From Nocardioides conyzicola (GTDB taxonomy: Bacteria; Actinomycetota; Actinomycetes; Propionibacteriales; Nocardioidaceae): DNA of 64,000 nt. Below the pieces are notes generated by a model. It worked only from the letters and a program-made list of their open reading frames with translations. It was not told where the DNA came from and made no database searches. Position 1 is the first letter of the stretch. Each line of letters begins with the position of its first letter. The position numbers and the translations under genes are program-made. The DNA lies in NCBI RefSeq assembly GCF_039543825.1, contig NZ_BAABKM010000002.1, positions 900,133 to 964,132 of the forward strand, written 5' to 3'. Positions 17,168-25,932 of this stretch are shown in pieces.

Positions 17168-17926
17168 TCAGGCGGCGCCGCCGCCCCCGGTGTCTCGGAG
17201 AAGTTCGGCTTGGAAGTGGTTCTCGAACAACGCGCTGACGTTGCGCTGATGCGTCCGTGCCGCGACGGCTGCCGAGACAGCATCACGACGTTCCAGGGCC
17301 TCGAGAATGGTCTGGTGCTCGGCGATGATCGACCCGATGTCTACTCGCGGCAGCGTCAAGGTAATGAACGTCCGCGCGAACGGCTCGAGTTGGTCGAAAA
17401 CGTGCTGAATGGCTTCGTTGGCGGAGGTGGTCGCGATGATGCGATGAAAACGCGCATCGGCCTGTGTCATGGCGACGAAATTCCGCTCGGCCTGATGGGC
17501 TTGCATCTCCTCGAACGTGGTACGCAGCTCAGCAAGGATCGACTCATCCATCAACGGGGAGGCAATGGTCGCTGCCAACGCATCCAGCTCGGACCGGACG
17601 AGACTGATGTCGGCCAGTTCCTTGCTGGTGGGTAGCCGCACCCGCGCCCCGCGACGAGAGTGGAAGGTCACGATGCCGATCGCAGCCAGGTCACGGAGCG
17701 CCTCTCGTACCGGAGACTGGCTCGTGCCCAACTCTTTGGCGACCTGGAGCTCGACGATGCGCTCTCCCGGCTTGTAGTGGCCGTGCATGATCCGATCGAG
17801 GAGCACCTTCTTCACCGACGTCGAAAGCAGCTCCCCACCAAACGGGACCGCGGGACTGCCTTCTTTCGTCACTGCGTTTCTCCTCAGACCTACTGACGTT
17901 TCCGGAGATCGTCTCACGCTTGCCAT
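17168..17926 (-). CDS. GntR family regulator, FadR/FCD subfamily
   Basis: A 252-aa regulator with an N-terminal winged HTH (about residues 30-95; LLDRIMHGHYKPGERIVELQ and SQSPVREALRDLAAIGIVTF). The C-terminal FCD domain has metal/ligand residues in QADARFHRIIA, IIAEHQTIL and ARTHQRN. These domains bind carboxylates. It is the last gene of the eight-gene minus-strand catabolic operon, 12 bases after the BKACE gene, so it is a candidate local sensor of a pathway acid. FadR-type operators usually resemble TNGTNNNACNA, which the ATCGATAAT box does not, so its own targets are open. Confidence 0.92.
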   Translation of the reverse strand: MASVRRSPETSVGLRRNAVTKEGSPAVPFGGELLSTSVKKVLLDRIMHGHYKPGERIVELQVAKELGTSQSPVREALRDLAAIGIVTFHSRRGARVRLPTSKELADISLVRSELDALAATIASPLMDESILAELRTTFEEMQAHQAERNFVAMTQADARFHRIIATTSANEAIQHVFDQLEPFARTFITLTLPRVDIGSIIAEHQTILEALERRDAVSAAVAARTHQRNVSALFENHFQAELLRDTGGGGAA

Positions 17927-17938
17927 CGCGGCTGGCCC

Positions 17939-18850
17939 TTACTGTGCCGAACGGAGCTGAAGCCGGCGCCGCGCTTCGGCCGGGGTGGCTACTTCGCGGT
18001 AGAGGACCCGGGCAGCTTCGGTGATCCGCTCGACCTGGACGCGGCTGGACTCGGCGAGCTTGCCAGGACCGTCCCACAAAGAGTCCTCCAATCCCACCCT
18101 AGCGTTGGCACCCAGCGCGAGCGCGATGGAGCCGGTACGGATTTGGGCTGCCCCCGCGCCGAGGGTGGACCACTCGAACTGGTCTCCGAAAAGCCGGACT
18201 GCCGTGCGACGCAGATGGAGGAGATCCTCGACGTCAGCACCGATACCGCCGAGCAGGCCGACCACGCTCTGGATGAAGAGTGTCCCTTGGACAAGGCCAC
18301 GGTCGAGAAAGTGCGCCAGGTTGTAGAGATGCGCGGTGTCGTAGCACTCGAACTCGAACCGCGTCCCCTGGTCACCGCAGGTCTTCAAGATCCGCTCGAT
18401 GTCCGCGAAGGTGTTCTTGAAGACGAGATCCTTGTTGCCCAGGTGCTTGCGCTCCCAGTCGAACTTCAGATCCGGGAATCGGTCGAGCATGGGGAACAGG
18501 CCCATGTTCATGGTGCCCATGTTCAATGAGGCGAGTTCGGGGGCAAGGTCGACAGCGGGACCGATGCGCTCCTCGACGCTCATGTGCGGGCTTCCGCCGG
18601 TGGTGAGATTGATGACGACATCGGACTTGCTCTGGATCTCGGCGATGAGTTCCTTGAACAGGCCGGTGTCCTGGACCGGGTGTCCGTCTTGGGGGTCACG
18701 GACGTGGAGATGCACGATCGCGGCGCCAGCGTCGGCGGCGGCGAGCGCCGCCTCTGCGATCTCAGCCGGTGTGATGGGCAGGTAGGGCGACATCGACGGT
18801 GTGTGGATGGCCCCGGTTGGGGCGCAGGTGATGATGGCGGGTGCTGGCAT
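17939..18850 (-). CDS. BKACE family beta-keto acid cleavage enzyme (DUF849)
   Basis: A 303-aa TIM-barrel zinc enzyme of the family typified by 3-keto-5-aminohexanoate cleavage enzyme. Members react a beta-keto acid with acetyl-CoA to give acetoacetate and a shortened acyl-CoA. Zinc ligands H47 and H49 are in AIVHLHVRDPQDG; the catalytic/ligand region near residue 258 reads RVGLEDSLW. Other typical parts are NLTTGGSPHMSVEERIG and ASLNMGTMNMG. ATG 18850 has an AAGGAGA ribosome site. It follows the phosphatase gene by 18 bases in the operon. Specificity within the family cannot be read from sequence here. Confidence 0.93.
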   Translation of the reverse strand: MPAPAIITCAPTGAIHTPSMSPYLPITPAEIAEAALAAADAGAAIVHLHVRDPQDGHPVQDTGLFKELIAEIQSKSDVVINLTTGGSPHMSVEERIGPAVDLAPELASLNMGTMNMGLFPMLDRFPDLKFDWERKHLGNKDLVFKNTFADIERILKTCGDQGTRFEFECYDTAHLYNLAHFLDRGLVQGTLFIQSVVGLLGGIGADVEDLLHLRRTAVRLFGDQFEWSTLGAGAAQIRTGSIALALGANARVGLEDSLWDGPGKLAESSRVQVERITEAARVLYREVATPAEARRRLQLRSAQ

Positions 18851-18868
18851 GACTTCTCCTTGAGAGGT

Positions 18869-19522
18869 TCAGGAAGTCGCCGGTGCGACTTCGTCGATCA
18901 GTAGCGACTCGGCCGTGACCGTGAAGGCGTAGCCGTTGACGTACGGCGGCTCGCCTCCATCGGTGCCGCGCAGTCCCAGTCCGACCGATCGCAGCACTGG
19001 CGAATGAGTGATGGCGACGATGGTGCGGCCCCGCCACGCAGGCACGTCGTTCAAGCTGGCGGCGAAGGCAGCGATGCGTCGTTGCACCGATGCCGCGTCG
19101 TCGCCGGGCGGCGTCTTGTGCGCGACCCAGAACCCGACTCGTTCGGGATGGCGGAGCCATTCGTTGAAGAACGGTGCAGCGTCGACATCGGCGGGGGCCA
19201 GGTGGGCCGTCTGCTCGGCGAACGCCTCCGCGGTACTGACCATGGACACGCGATCACCTCCGAGGTAAAGGTCGGGGTTCCGCAGCGCAAACGAGTCCGC
19301 GACGTCTGGCCGTCGTGCTTCGGGGGCGTCCAGCCCGGCGACGACCGCCTCGGCGGTCTCGCGGGTTCGACGCGTGCCGCCGTAAAGGACAACTGCGACA
19401 TCGTGGCCGTTGTCGCGGATCCACTGACCCGCTCGGTGAGCCTGCTTGTGGCCGGTGTCGGTGATGGCGACGTCACCGCGGTGGCCGTCGACGTGAGCGT
19501 GCCTCAGGAGCAGCAGCTGCAC
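18869..19522 (-). CDS. Histidine phosphatase family protein
   Basis: A 217-aa phosphoglycerate-mutase-like phosphatase. The catalytic RHG motif appears as LLLLRHAHVDGHRGD with A in place of G. Further conserved points are LYGGTRRTRETAEAVV (active-site Arg) and the second catalytic His in VAITHSPVLRSV. The start is GTG 19522. It sits between the Tm-1-like and BKACE genes, which suggests a dephosphorylation or housecleaning step in the same pathway. The substrate is unknown. Confidence 0.85.
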   Translation of the reverse strand: MQLLLLRHAHVDGHRGDVAITDTGHKQAHRAGQWIRDNGHDVAVVLYGGTRRTRETAEAVVAGLDAPEARRPDVADSFALRNPDLYLGGDRVSMVSTAEAFAEQTAHLAPADVDAAPFFNEWLRHPERVGFWVAHKTPPGDDAASVQRRIAAFAASLNDVPAWRGRTIVAITHSPVLRSVGLGLRGTDGGEPPYVNGYAFTVTAESLLIDEVAPATS

Positions 19523-19591
19523 TGCGTCGTTCTCGATGATCTCGACTCCTCGTTCAATAGCTGGCTGATGCCAGGTGGCGTGCAGGTCAGG

Positions 19592-20860
19592 TCAGCTGAC
19601 CGACGCGGCCTGCTTGTTCTGTGCTGCAACCCACTGCTTCATGAACAGATCGAAGATTGCGTCGGCGAACGCCTCGTCGTTGATGTTGTTCGGCATCTCG
19701 AGGAGCTCGACGGACGGGTCCAGGTGCTTGCGGATCGCGTCGAAGAGGGCGGTCACGTCAACGTCGTGCCATTGGCTGCCCTGCTTGAAGTAGTTGTCGA
19801 GCCCGTTCAGGGGCAGGCCGACCGCCCTGGCCCCCGGCGCACGATTGACGTGGTCCGCGACGTACTCGCCCAGTTTCGCCAGCTCCTCGGGCGTGGCCAG
19901 GAGCGACGTGATGTTCGGGTTGTGGATCAGGACGTTGCGCTCCGGGACGTTGTACTCCGGCGGGATCGTGTCGACGGCGCCGAAGTTGAAGCACTCGATG
20001 GCACCAGGCACGACCACCTGCGGGATGCCCGTCCGCACGGCCGCTTCCATGCGCTCGCAGCCGGGATCGAAGATGCCGTGGTTCCAGTGGTTCAAGAGCT
20101 CGGCGAGCGTGAAGTCGATCAGACCGTCGATGGCGCCGTGGTCGATGAGGTGCTCCATGCCGGCGCCCTCGCCGACCGCGTGGAACGTGACGACCTCGAA
20201 ACCTTCGTCCTCGAGGCGGCTACGAACCCGCATGACACCGGGGGTGGTGACCCCGAACATCGAAATCGCGATAAGGGGCTTGCTCGCCTGGGCCTGCGTC
20301 TGCGTGTGCTGGCGGCCCTTTGCCATCCCGGCGACGGCGTGTGCGGCATTTCCAAGGACCAGCTTGGAGATGCTGTTGAGTCCAGCGATGTCCGTGACCG
20401 CGTTCGCCATCAGCATGTCCGAGTACCCGACGTAGGGGCGGGTGTTGTTCGACGCCATTGTGCTGACGATGAGCTTGGGGACTCCCATGCCGAGGTACTT
20501 GAATGCACCGCTAAGGAGGTCAGTGCCTCCGGTTCCTCCAAGTCCGATGACGGCGTCGATGCGGTCCTGTGCGACGAGCTCGTCAAGGACGATGCGCAGC
20601 CCTTCGCTCATCTTCGTGATCGCGAGCACGCGTCCTCCGGCGCCCTCGACGCCGGACTGGAAGTCGTCCAGGCTGATCCCGGCGCGCTCGGCGACCTGGG
20701 CCGCGTCGATGTCGGGGCGGAAGAAGGGGACCCCAAGGACGCCGCAATCGACGACGAAGACGTCGACTCCGGCGGCAATCAGGCAGTCCCGGACGTAGGC
20801 GTACTCGGCACCCTTGGTGTCCAGCGTGCCGGCGAGGCAAACAACGGGGTTGCGATCCAT
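19592..20860 (-). CDS. Tm-1-like ATP-binding protein (UPF0261)
   Basis: A 422-aa member of the family named after the tomato virus-resistance protein Tm-1, whose N-terminal domain binds ATP. Bacterial members have no settled function and occur in catabolic clusters. Recognisable parts are VVCLAGTLDTKGAEYAYVRD at the N-terminus, the glycine-rich AVIGLGGTGGTDLLSGAF and PKLIVSTMAS segments in the ATP domain, and the C-terminal FHAVGEGAGMEHLI region. ATG 20860 has a GGAG 6 bases upstream. A hairpin (20903-20923) separates it from the Mo-hydroxylase genes, so expression may differ from theirs. Confidence 0.9.
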   Translation of the reverse strand: MDRNPVVCLAGTLDTKGAEYAYVRDCLIAAGVDVFVVDCGVLGVPFFRPDIDAAQVAERAGISLDDFQSGVEGAGGRVLAITKMSEGLRIVLDELVAQDRIDAVIGLGGTGGTDLLSGAFKYLGMGVPKLIVSTMASNNTRPYVGYSDMLMANAVTDIAGLNSISKLVLGNAAHAVAGMAKGRQHTQTQAQASKPLIAISMFGVTTPGVMRVRSRLEDEGFEVVTFHAVGEGAGMEHLIDHGAIDGLIDFTLAELLNHWNHGIFDPGCERMEAAVRTGIPQVVVPGAIECFNFGAVDTIPPEYNVPERNVLIHNPNITSLLATPEELAKLGEYVADHVNRAPGARAVGLPLNGLDNYFKQGSQWHDVDVTALFDAIRKHLDPSVELLEMPNNINDEAFADAIFDLFMKQWVAAQNKQAASVS

Positions 20861-20902
20861 CTTGTTCTCCGATCAGGGTTTCTGATTTTGCGAATGCTTC
20901 GT

Positions 20903-20923
20903 AGAGGTGATGGGCTCACCTCT
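20903..20923 (-). terminator. Intra-operon hairpin between the Mo-hydroxylase and Tm-1-like genes
   Basis: AGAGGTGA-TGGGC-TCACCTCT is a perfect 8-bp stem with a 5-base loop in the 113-base gap. There is no T-run. It could be a partial terminator, an mRNA processing or stability element, or a regulator site. Confidence 0.5.
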
Positions 20924-20973
20924 GATGGCGTACTACTGAAAATCGGGGACGGTGTCGGTTGACCCGTCAGCCG

Positions 20974-23391
20974 CTATGCGCCTGCGGCTTTGGCCTCCTG
21001 CATTGCCGTCCAAACCCGCTCAGGTGTTAGTGGCAGGTCGCGAACGACCGTTCCGATTGCTTCGTTGACGGCGGCGCCCAGCGCCCCTGATGTGCAGAGA
21101 AGGGCGCCTTCGCTGATGCCCTTCGAACCGTAGGGGCCTGGGCCGTCATGGTTTTCGATCCCGTGGGTGCGGAGGTCGAGGGGAACGTCCTTGAACGTCG
21201 GGATCCGGTAGTCGAGGGCGCCTAGGTTCCGAATCACGCCGTGCTCGTCGATGAGAAGCTGTTCCATCTGGCTGTGCCCGAGGCCCATGATCGAGGCGCC
21301 TTCGTCTTGCGAGATCACCTGCGTGGGGTTGAGTTCCCTGCCAACATCGCTCACCGACACGTGCTTGTGGAGGAGGAGTTCCCCGGTCTCCATGTCGACC
21401 TCAACCTCGATGGCGGTGCAGTTGAATTCGTAGAACGCCGCATCACCCCCCAGCGGGTGTCCCTTGCGGCCGCGCATTCGTGACGTTCCCTGCCCGACGA
21501 ACTCTCCGCCGAGCGCTCCGAGCGCAACCCGAGAGGCCTCGAGTAGTGGCATCGGACCGTCAGGAGTGCGGAGGAAGCCGGGCTCCTCGGAGAGTGACTC
21601 CTCGTCGACTCCGGTCTCCTCTGAGTACAGCGCCAGGACGCGGCGGCGGATGTCACGGCATGCTTCCAGAACGGCGTTGCCCATGAAGACCGTCGACCGG
21701 CTTGCTGAGGTCTGCAGATCGAACGGGACGATGCCGGTATCTCCGCTGACGACCCGAACCAGCTCCAACGGGGTCCCGAGCTCGTCGGCCACGATTTGCT
21801 GCCAGAGGGTACGGGCACCTTGACCCATGTCCGAAGTGCCGGCATAGGCGATTGCGCTGCCGTCGGCCAGGAACCGGACAAGGCTCTGGGACAGACCAGA
21901 GGTCGCGCCGGGCTTGATAGCGACCGCGATCCCGCGTCCGCGGTTTGCGGGCAGGGGTTCATCCCAGCCGATTAGCTCTGCGGCCTTCTCTAGTGACTGG
22001 TGCCAGTGTCCATCCGCGGTTGCCTCATAGGGCCCGCGGAAGAAGGCCTCCCCCTTGCGGACCAGGTTGCGGCGACGGATGTCCAGGCCGTTGAGTCCAA
22101 GTGCTCGGGCGCCTGCATCGATCTGCGACTCAGTCGCCCACGCGACCTGGGGACAGCCGAAGCCGCGGAAGGCGGTGCTGGGCGTCGTGTTCGACATGAC
22201 CGCGCGAGAGGACGTGCGCACGTTCGGGATGCGGTATGGGCCTGCGCCGACATAGCTGCCCTTCGCCATCACTCGCGGGGCGACGTCGGCGTATGCGCCG
22301 ATGAGGTAGTCGCACTCGAGGTGATGGAACACGAGTTCACCGTCGTCGGAGAATCCCGTCCGTGCATGGACGCGACAGGCGGCGCGGCGCATCATCTGGA
22401 AGGTCTGCTCGAGGGACAGGACGAGACGGCATGGCCGACGAAGACGCAGCGCAAGGAACGCAATCAGCGGCTCCAGCTTGGGATTCTGCTTACCACCGAA
22501 GCCGCCGCCCGGGTCGGGCGCCACGACGCGAACCTGTCCGAGGGCGATACCGAGCACCTTGGCAATGGTGCGTTGCAGCAGGTACGGGTGCTGTACCGGC
22601 GAGTACACGTCAACGCCGCCGGAGTCGGTAGGTACGACAACACTGCCGCCCGGCTCGATCGGGAAGTGCGTGACCATCGGGAACGTGTAGGTGTTCTCCA
22701 CAATGACGTCTGCTTCATCAGCGGCTCGGACGACGTCACCCCACTCGTATAGGGCAGTCTCGAGGACGTTGGTGTGTCGGTGCTCGTCATCTTCGGGGCG
22801 ATGAGACGGATCCCTGACCAGTGGTGCATCGGGCGCCAGCGCTTGGTCGAGCGTGAAGACGCCAGGACGTTCCTCGTACGAGACGGTCACTTCGCGGGCC
22901 GCCGCTTGTGCCTGGTCCAGCGTCTCTGCCACGACGGCCACGACGGGCTCGCCGTGGTAGATGACCTCGCCGTCTGCGAGAACAGGACGGTCCTGGTGGG
23001 AGACGCCGAAGCGTGGCATCGGCTCGGGAAGATCGGCAGCACTGACCACAGCGAGGACCCCGGGCATCGCCCTCGCGCGAGCTGTGTCGATTCCTGTGAT
23101 GGTCGCCCGGGCGACTGGGAGTGTCACCAATGTGACCTGGGCGGCATCGGTAAAGCGGAGGTCGGAGACGAACTGCTGGGTGCCAGTGACTCGGTCGGCG
23201 CCTCCATATCGGCGGATCGAGGCGCCGACCTGCTTGTCGTCGGCCTCGTGATGACCGTCGGCGGCTGCGGTGGCCTTGGCGCTTTCGGCAAGCAAGACCG
23301 CGCTCTCTGCATCCAGTGGTGCGCCTGTCATCTGACGCTCGTCGTCGATCGTCCGCTGGGACACGTCGCTGTGCCCTGCGTTATTCTTCAT
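20974..23391 (-). CDS. Molybdenum hydroxylase large subunit (xanthine dehydrogenase/aldehyde oxidase family)
   Basis: An 805-aa molybdopterin-binding subunit. The N-terminal hammerhead domain spans about residues 50-165 (ADRVTGTQQFVSDLRF). The MoCo domain follows with PDPGGGFGGKQNPKLEPLIA and RGFGCPQVAWATE, and the active-site glutamate near residue 758 is in GSKGISEGALL. It oxidises aldehydes or hydroxylates N-heterocycles or acyl groups with water as oxygen donor; substrate class is not evident. The start overlaps the 2Fe-2S subunit stop (ATGA), and the gene order FAD, 2Fe-2S, Mo is complete. XdhC at 40.4 kb may insert its sulfurated cofactor. The first 45 residues before the hammerhead are an unusual polar extension. 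Confidence 0.94.
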   Translation of the reverse strand: MKNNAGHSDVSQRTIDDERQMTGAPLDAESAVLLAESAKATAAADGHHEADDKQVGASIRRYGGADRVTGTQQFVSDLRFTDAAQVTLVTLPVARATITGIDTARARAMPGVLAVVSAADLPEPMPRFGVSHQDRPVLADGEVIYHGEPVVAVVAETLDQAQAAAREVTVSYEERPGVFTLDQALAPDAPLVRDPSHRPEDDEHRHTNVLETALYEWGDVVRAADEADVIVENTYTFPMVTHFPIEPGGSVVVPTDSGGVDVYSPVQHPYLLQRTIAKVLGIALGQVRVVAPDPGGGFGGKQNPKLEPLIAFLALRLRRPCRLVLSLEQTFQMMRRAACRVHARTGFSDDGELVFHHLECDYLIGAYADVAPRVMAKGSYVGAGPYRIPNVRTSSRAVMSNTTPSTAFRGFGCPQVAWATESQIDAGARALGLNGLDIRRRNLVRKGEAFFRGPYEATADGHWHQSLEKAAELIGWDEPLPANRGRGIAVAIKPGATSGLSQSLVRFLADGSAIAYAGTSDMGQGARTLWQQIVADELGTPLELVRVVSGDTGIVPFDLQTSASRSTVFMGNAVLEACRDIRRRVLALYSEETGVDEESLSEEPGFLRTPDGPMPLLEASRVALGALGGEFVGQGTSRMRGRKGHPLGGDAAFYEFNCTAIEVEVDMETGELLLHKHVSVSDVGRELNPTQVISQDEGASIMGLGHSQMEQLLIDEHGVIRNLGALDYRIPTFKDVPLDLRTHGIENHDGPGPYGSKGISEGALLCTSGALGAAVNEAIGTVVRDLPLTPERVWTAMQEAKAAGA

Positions 23392-23909
23392 CGCGCGGCT
23401 CGCTTCGCGGCGGTCCGCTGTACGGCCTCGACGATCCGTTGGTAGCCGGCGCAGCGGCAGAGGTTGCCAGACATCCCTTCGCGGATGTCCTCAACCGATG
23501 GCTCCGGGTTGGTCCGAAGTAGGTACTCGGCCGACATCACCTGTCCAGGGATGCAGAAGCCGCACTGCACAGCGCCGGCTTCAAGGAAGGACTCCTGCAG
23601 ATCGTTCATGCCACAGGATGAACCGGCGCCTAGACCTTCAACAGTGAGCAGGTCGAGGCCTTCCACCTCCGCGGCAAGCATCAGGCAGCTGTTGACAGCC
23701 TGCTCGTTGATGAGGATGGTGCAGGCGCCGCATTCACCCTCTGCGCAGCAGGTCTTGGTTCCGGTCAAGCCTAAGTCGTAGCGCAGCGCGTCCATGAGCG
23801 TGCGGTGCGCAGGGACCCGGAAGTGGGCGGTCTGTCCGTTGACCGTGCAGTTGACGTCGACCAGTTCTGTCCCGGCCTGATCCACGTTGGTCGTTCCGTA
23901 AGTCGTCAT
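23388..23909 (-). CDS. (2Fe-2S)-binding subunit of the molybdenum hydroxylase
   Basis: A 173-aa CoxS-type small subunit that carries electrons between Mo and FAD centres. The plant-ferredoxin-like cluster reads TKTCCAEGECGACTILI with a later ligand in NSCLMLA; here the usual Gly before the second cysteine position is Cys, giving CC. The C-terminal four-helix cluster is in VQCGFCIPGQVM and NLCRCAGYQRIV. An N-terminal extension of about 18 residues precedes the ferredoxin fold. It overlaps both neighbouring subunit genes by 4 bases. Confidence 0.95.
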   Translation of the reverse strand: MTTYGTTNVDQAGTELVDVNCTVNGQTAHFRVPAHRTLMDALRYDLGLTGTKTCCAEGECGACTILINEQAVNSCLMLAAEVEGLDLLTVEGLGAGSSCGMNDLQESFLEAGAVQCGFCIPGQVMSAEYLLRTNPEPSVEDIREGMSGNLCRCAGYQRIVEAVQRTAAKRAAR

Positions 23910-24778
23910 GAGTCTCTCGTTTCGCTTACTCGGCCGTGCTCAGCGAGTCCTCGGCGCTGCGCTGCCCGGATGACAGCACGTTTGGCCAGCACGCGGAGCA
24001 TGGCCGCCCGATACGGTTGGCCCGCGCGTACATCACCGATGGGGGTCGCAGGCGCCAGGAGAAGGTCCAACGCGTTTTGCAACTCGTCTGGTGACGAAAC
24101 GTCAACGGGATCGGTTGGCCCGCCCACGAGCGTGATGGGCCCGACGGCGCCGAGTCCGGCCGTCAGCCGGCCGTCCGCGTCGACGGCGACGCCAATGCTG
24201 CAAGTCGCAAGGTCGACCCCACGCCGCCTCGTCATGCGCTCGAACGCCGACGATGCACCGTGTGGCGGGCGCGGAACACGCAGTGACGTGACCAGCTCGC
24301 CCGGCTGGCACAACGTGCGCCGCGGACCCAAGAAGAAGTCCTTCAGGTCGGCGGTGCGCTCACCCTCGGTCGAGGCGATCGTCACCGAGGCTCCCATGGC
24401 CACCAACGGCGGTGAGGTGTCGGCAGCCGGCGACCCGTTCGCTGAGTTGGCGATGAGGCTTGCGCGGTTGCGGATGGCCACCGAGCCCACGAGGAGGGCT
24501 GCTTCGGCCAGGCCAGGCAGCCACTTGCGAACGGTCGGATCAGTCGCGACCATCGTCATGGTCGCGGTCGGGCCAAAGGTGATTCCCTCGTCGTCGACGG
24601 CAATCGGCGCCGGGAGGTCGGCGACCCGCTTAATGTCGACCAACAGTGACGGGTCGACCTTGTCGTGGCGGTAGGCGACCAGCAGGTCAGTCCCACCCAC
24701 GATGACCCTGGCGGTGTCCGGTTCGCTGGACAGCGCAATGATCGCATCAGCCGTTGTTTCGGGCCTGTAGTAGCGCAT
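23906..24778 (-). CDS. FAD-binding subunit of the molybdenum hydroxylase
   Basis: A 290-aa CoxM-type flavin subunit. FAD-contacting segments are RVIVGGTDLLVAYRHDKVDP (residues 25-45 or so) and the glycine-rich GSVAIRNRASLIANSANGSP. The CO_deh_flav_C domain follows. I chose ATG 24778 (MRYYRPETTADAI) because it has GAGGAGG eight bases upstream; an in-frame start at 24799 lies before that site. It follows the alcohol dehydrogenase by 42 bases and overlaps the 2Fe-2S gene. Confidence 0.94.
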   Translation of the reverse strand: MRYYRPETTADAIIALSSEPDTARVIVGGTDLLVAYRHDKVDPSLLVDIKRVADLPAPIAVDDEGITFGPTATMTMVATDPTVRKWLPGLAEAALLVGSVAIRNRASLIANSANGSPAADTSPPLVAMGASVTIASTEGERTADLKDFFLGPRRTLCQPGELVTSLRVPRPPHGASSAFERMTRRRGVDLATCSIGVAVDADGRLTAGLGAVGPITLVGGPTDPVDVSSPDELQNALDLLLAPATPIGDVRAGQPYRAAMLRVLAKRAVIRAAQRRGLAEHGRVSETRDS

Positions 24779-24820
24779 CGAACAAACCTCCTCTCGCACG
24801 CTCAGACGGATGGGCCTCGG

Positions 24821-25876
24821 TCACGGATTGACGATGATCTTGATCGCGCCGCTGGCCCGGTCGTTGAAGGTCGCGAGGGCTTTGTCGTACTCCGACAGCG
24901 CGAAGTTGTGGGTGATCAGCTCCTTCGCGCGGATACGGCCGTTGGCCATAAAAGGCAGCACACGTCGCATTTCGCCAGCTGATGCGCGGGATCCCACAAG
25001 TTCGAGCTCGTCGAGAACGAGCGGCTGGCACTTGATGGCGACATCCTCGGTCGGGATCCCGACCATTGCGCATCGCCCGCCGCGTCGCAGCATGGCCATG
25101 GACCACTGGACGGTGAGAGGGGTACCAGCGCACTCGAGGACGACGTCGGCGCCAAGCCCGCCCGTGAGATTCCTGACTTCCTGGACCGGATCCCCCGCGT
25201 TCGTGTCGACCGTCTCGAAACCGAGGGTCGCGGCGCGGTCGAGCCGGTACCCACGGCCAACAACGATGACCCGTGCGGCGCCGCAAATCAGTGCTGAGTC
25301 GGCGGCGAGGAGTCCCACAGCGCCAGCACCGATGACAGCAACCGTGTCGCCGGCTTTGATATTGCCGCGGCGGGCAACGTGCAGCGCAATGCTGGCCGGG
25401 TCGGCGAGTGCGCCCTCGTCAAAGCTCATGCCTTCGGGCAGCTTGAAGATGCACTTCACATTGTGAACGGCGTAGGTGGCGTTGACGCCCTGGACGTTGT
25501 GCCCGTACTGCGAGTGGAGACCCGGCTTGCCGTAGTTCTCGCAGAGGTTGTACTGACCCTCAACACACTTCTGGCATGCGCCGCAAGCGTTGTGGCTAGT
25601 GCCGGCCACGCGGTCTCCGACATTCCAACCGAAGGTGTCCGCGCCCTCGCCGAGGGCCACGATCTCGCCCGCCCACTCATGGCCGGGAGTGAAGGGGAAG
25701 CCCAGTGGCCAGAATCCCGGGTAGTCACCATTGATGAGGTGTGCATCGGTACCGCAGATGGAGACGGAGCGCACGCGGGCAAGAACCTCGTTGCGACGGG
25801 GCTCCGGGACGGGCAGGTCGGCGATGTCAAGGACCTTCGGCTCTCGAACGACCAGGGCCTGCATCATTTGCGTCAT
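24821..25876 (-). CDS. Zinc-dependent alcohol dehydrogenase (MDR superfamily)
   Basis: A 351-aa medium-chain dehydrogenase. Catalytic zinc ligands are in SICGTDAHL and PGHEWAGE; the structural zinc site is the four-cysteine CGACQKCVEGQYNLC lobe. The Rossmann motif is VIGAGAVGLLAADSALICGA. It resembles sorbitol, threonine or polyol dehydrogenases and would produce an aldehyde or ketone for the adjacent Mo-hydroxylase. It is the first gene of the eight-gene operon, with operator site 3 some 44 bases upstream of ATG 25876 and little ribosome site. The substrate is unknown. Confidence 0.94.
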   Translation of the reverse strand: MTQMMQALVVREPKVLDIADLPVPEPRRNEVLARVRSVSICGTDAHLINGDYPGFWPLGFPFTPGHEWAGEIVALGEGADTFGWNVGDRVAGTSHNACGACQKCVEGQYNLCENYGKPGLHSQYGHNVQGVNATYAVHNVKCIFKLPEGMSFDEGALADPASIALHVARRGNIKAGDTVAVIGAGAVGLLAADSALICGAARVIVVGRGYRLDRAATLGFETVDTNAGDPVQEVRNLTGGLGADVVLECAGTPLTVQWSMAMLRRGGRCAMVGIPTEDVAIKCQPLVLDELELVGSRASAGEMRRVLPFMANGRIRAKELITHNFALSEYDKALATFNDRASGAIKIIVNP

Positions 25877-25919
25877 GTCTCACTCAATTCCACGTCGGGC
25901 CGCACCAGGAGCAGCGCTC

Positions 25920-25932
25920 TATCGATAATCGA
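25920..25932 (+). promoter_or_regulatory. Shared operator site 3 (TATCGATAATCGA) upstream of the alcohol dehydrogenase operon
   Basis: Identical over 13 bases to the site at 9618. It sits 44 bases upstream of the ADH start, in the plus orientation relative to a minus-strand gene; the palindromic TATCGATA core makes orientation less important. Confidence 0.7.

Noticed and set aside
17939..18850. Assignment of the cluster to carnitine or lysine fermentation because of the BKACE enzyme
   Set aside because: No carnitine dehydrogenase, aminomutase or other pathway-specific gene is present, and BKACE specificity cannot be read from the sequence.
19004..20962. A 652-codon plus-strand open frame opposite the Tm-1-like and phosphatase genes
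   Set aside because: It is an Asp/Val/Arg-rich antisense shadow of GC-rich coding DNA. The minus-strand genes have clear family motifs and ribosome sites.
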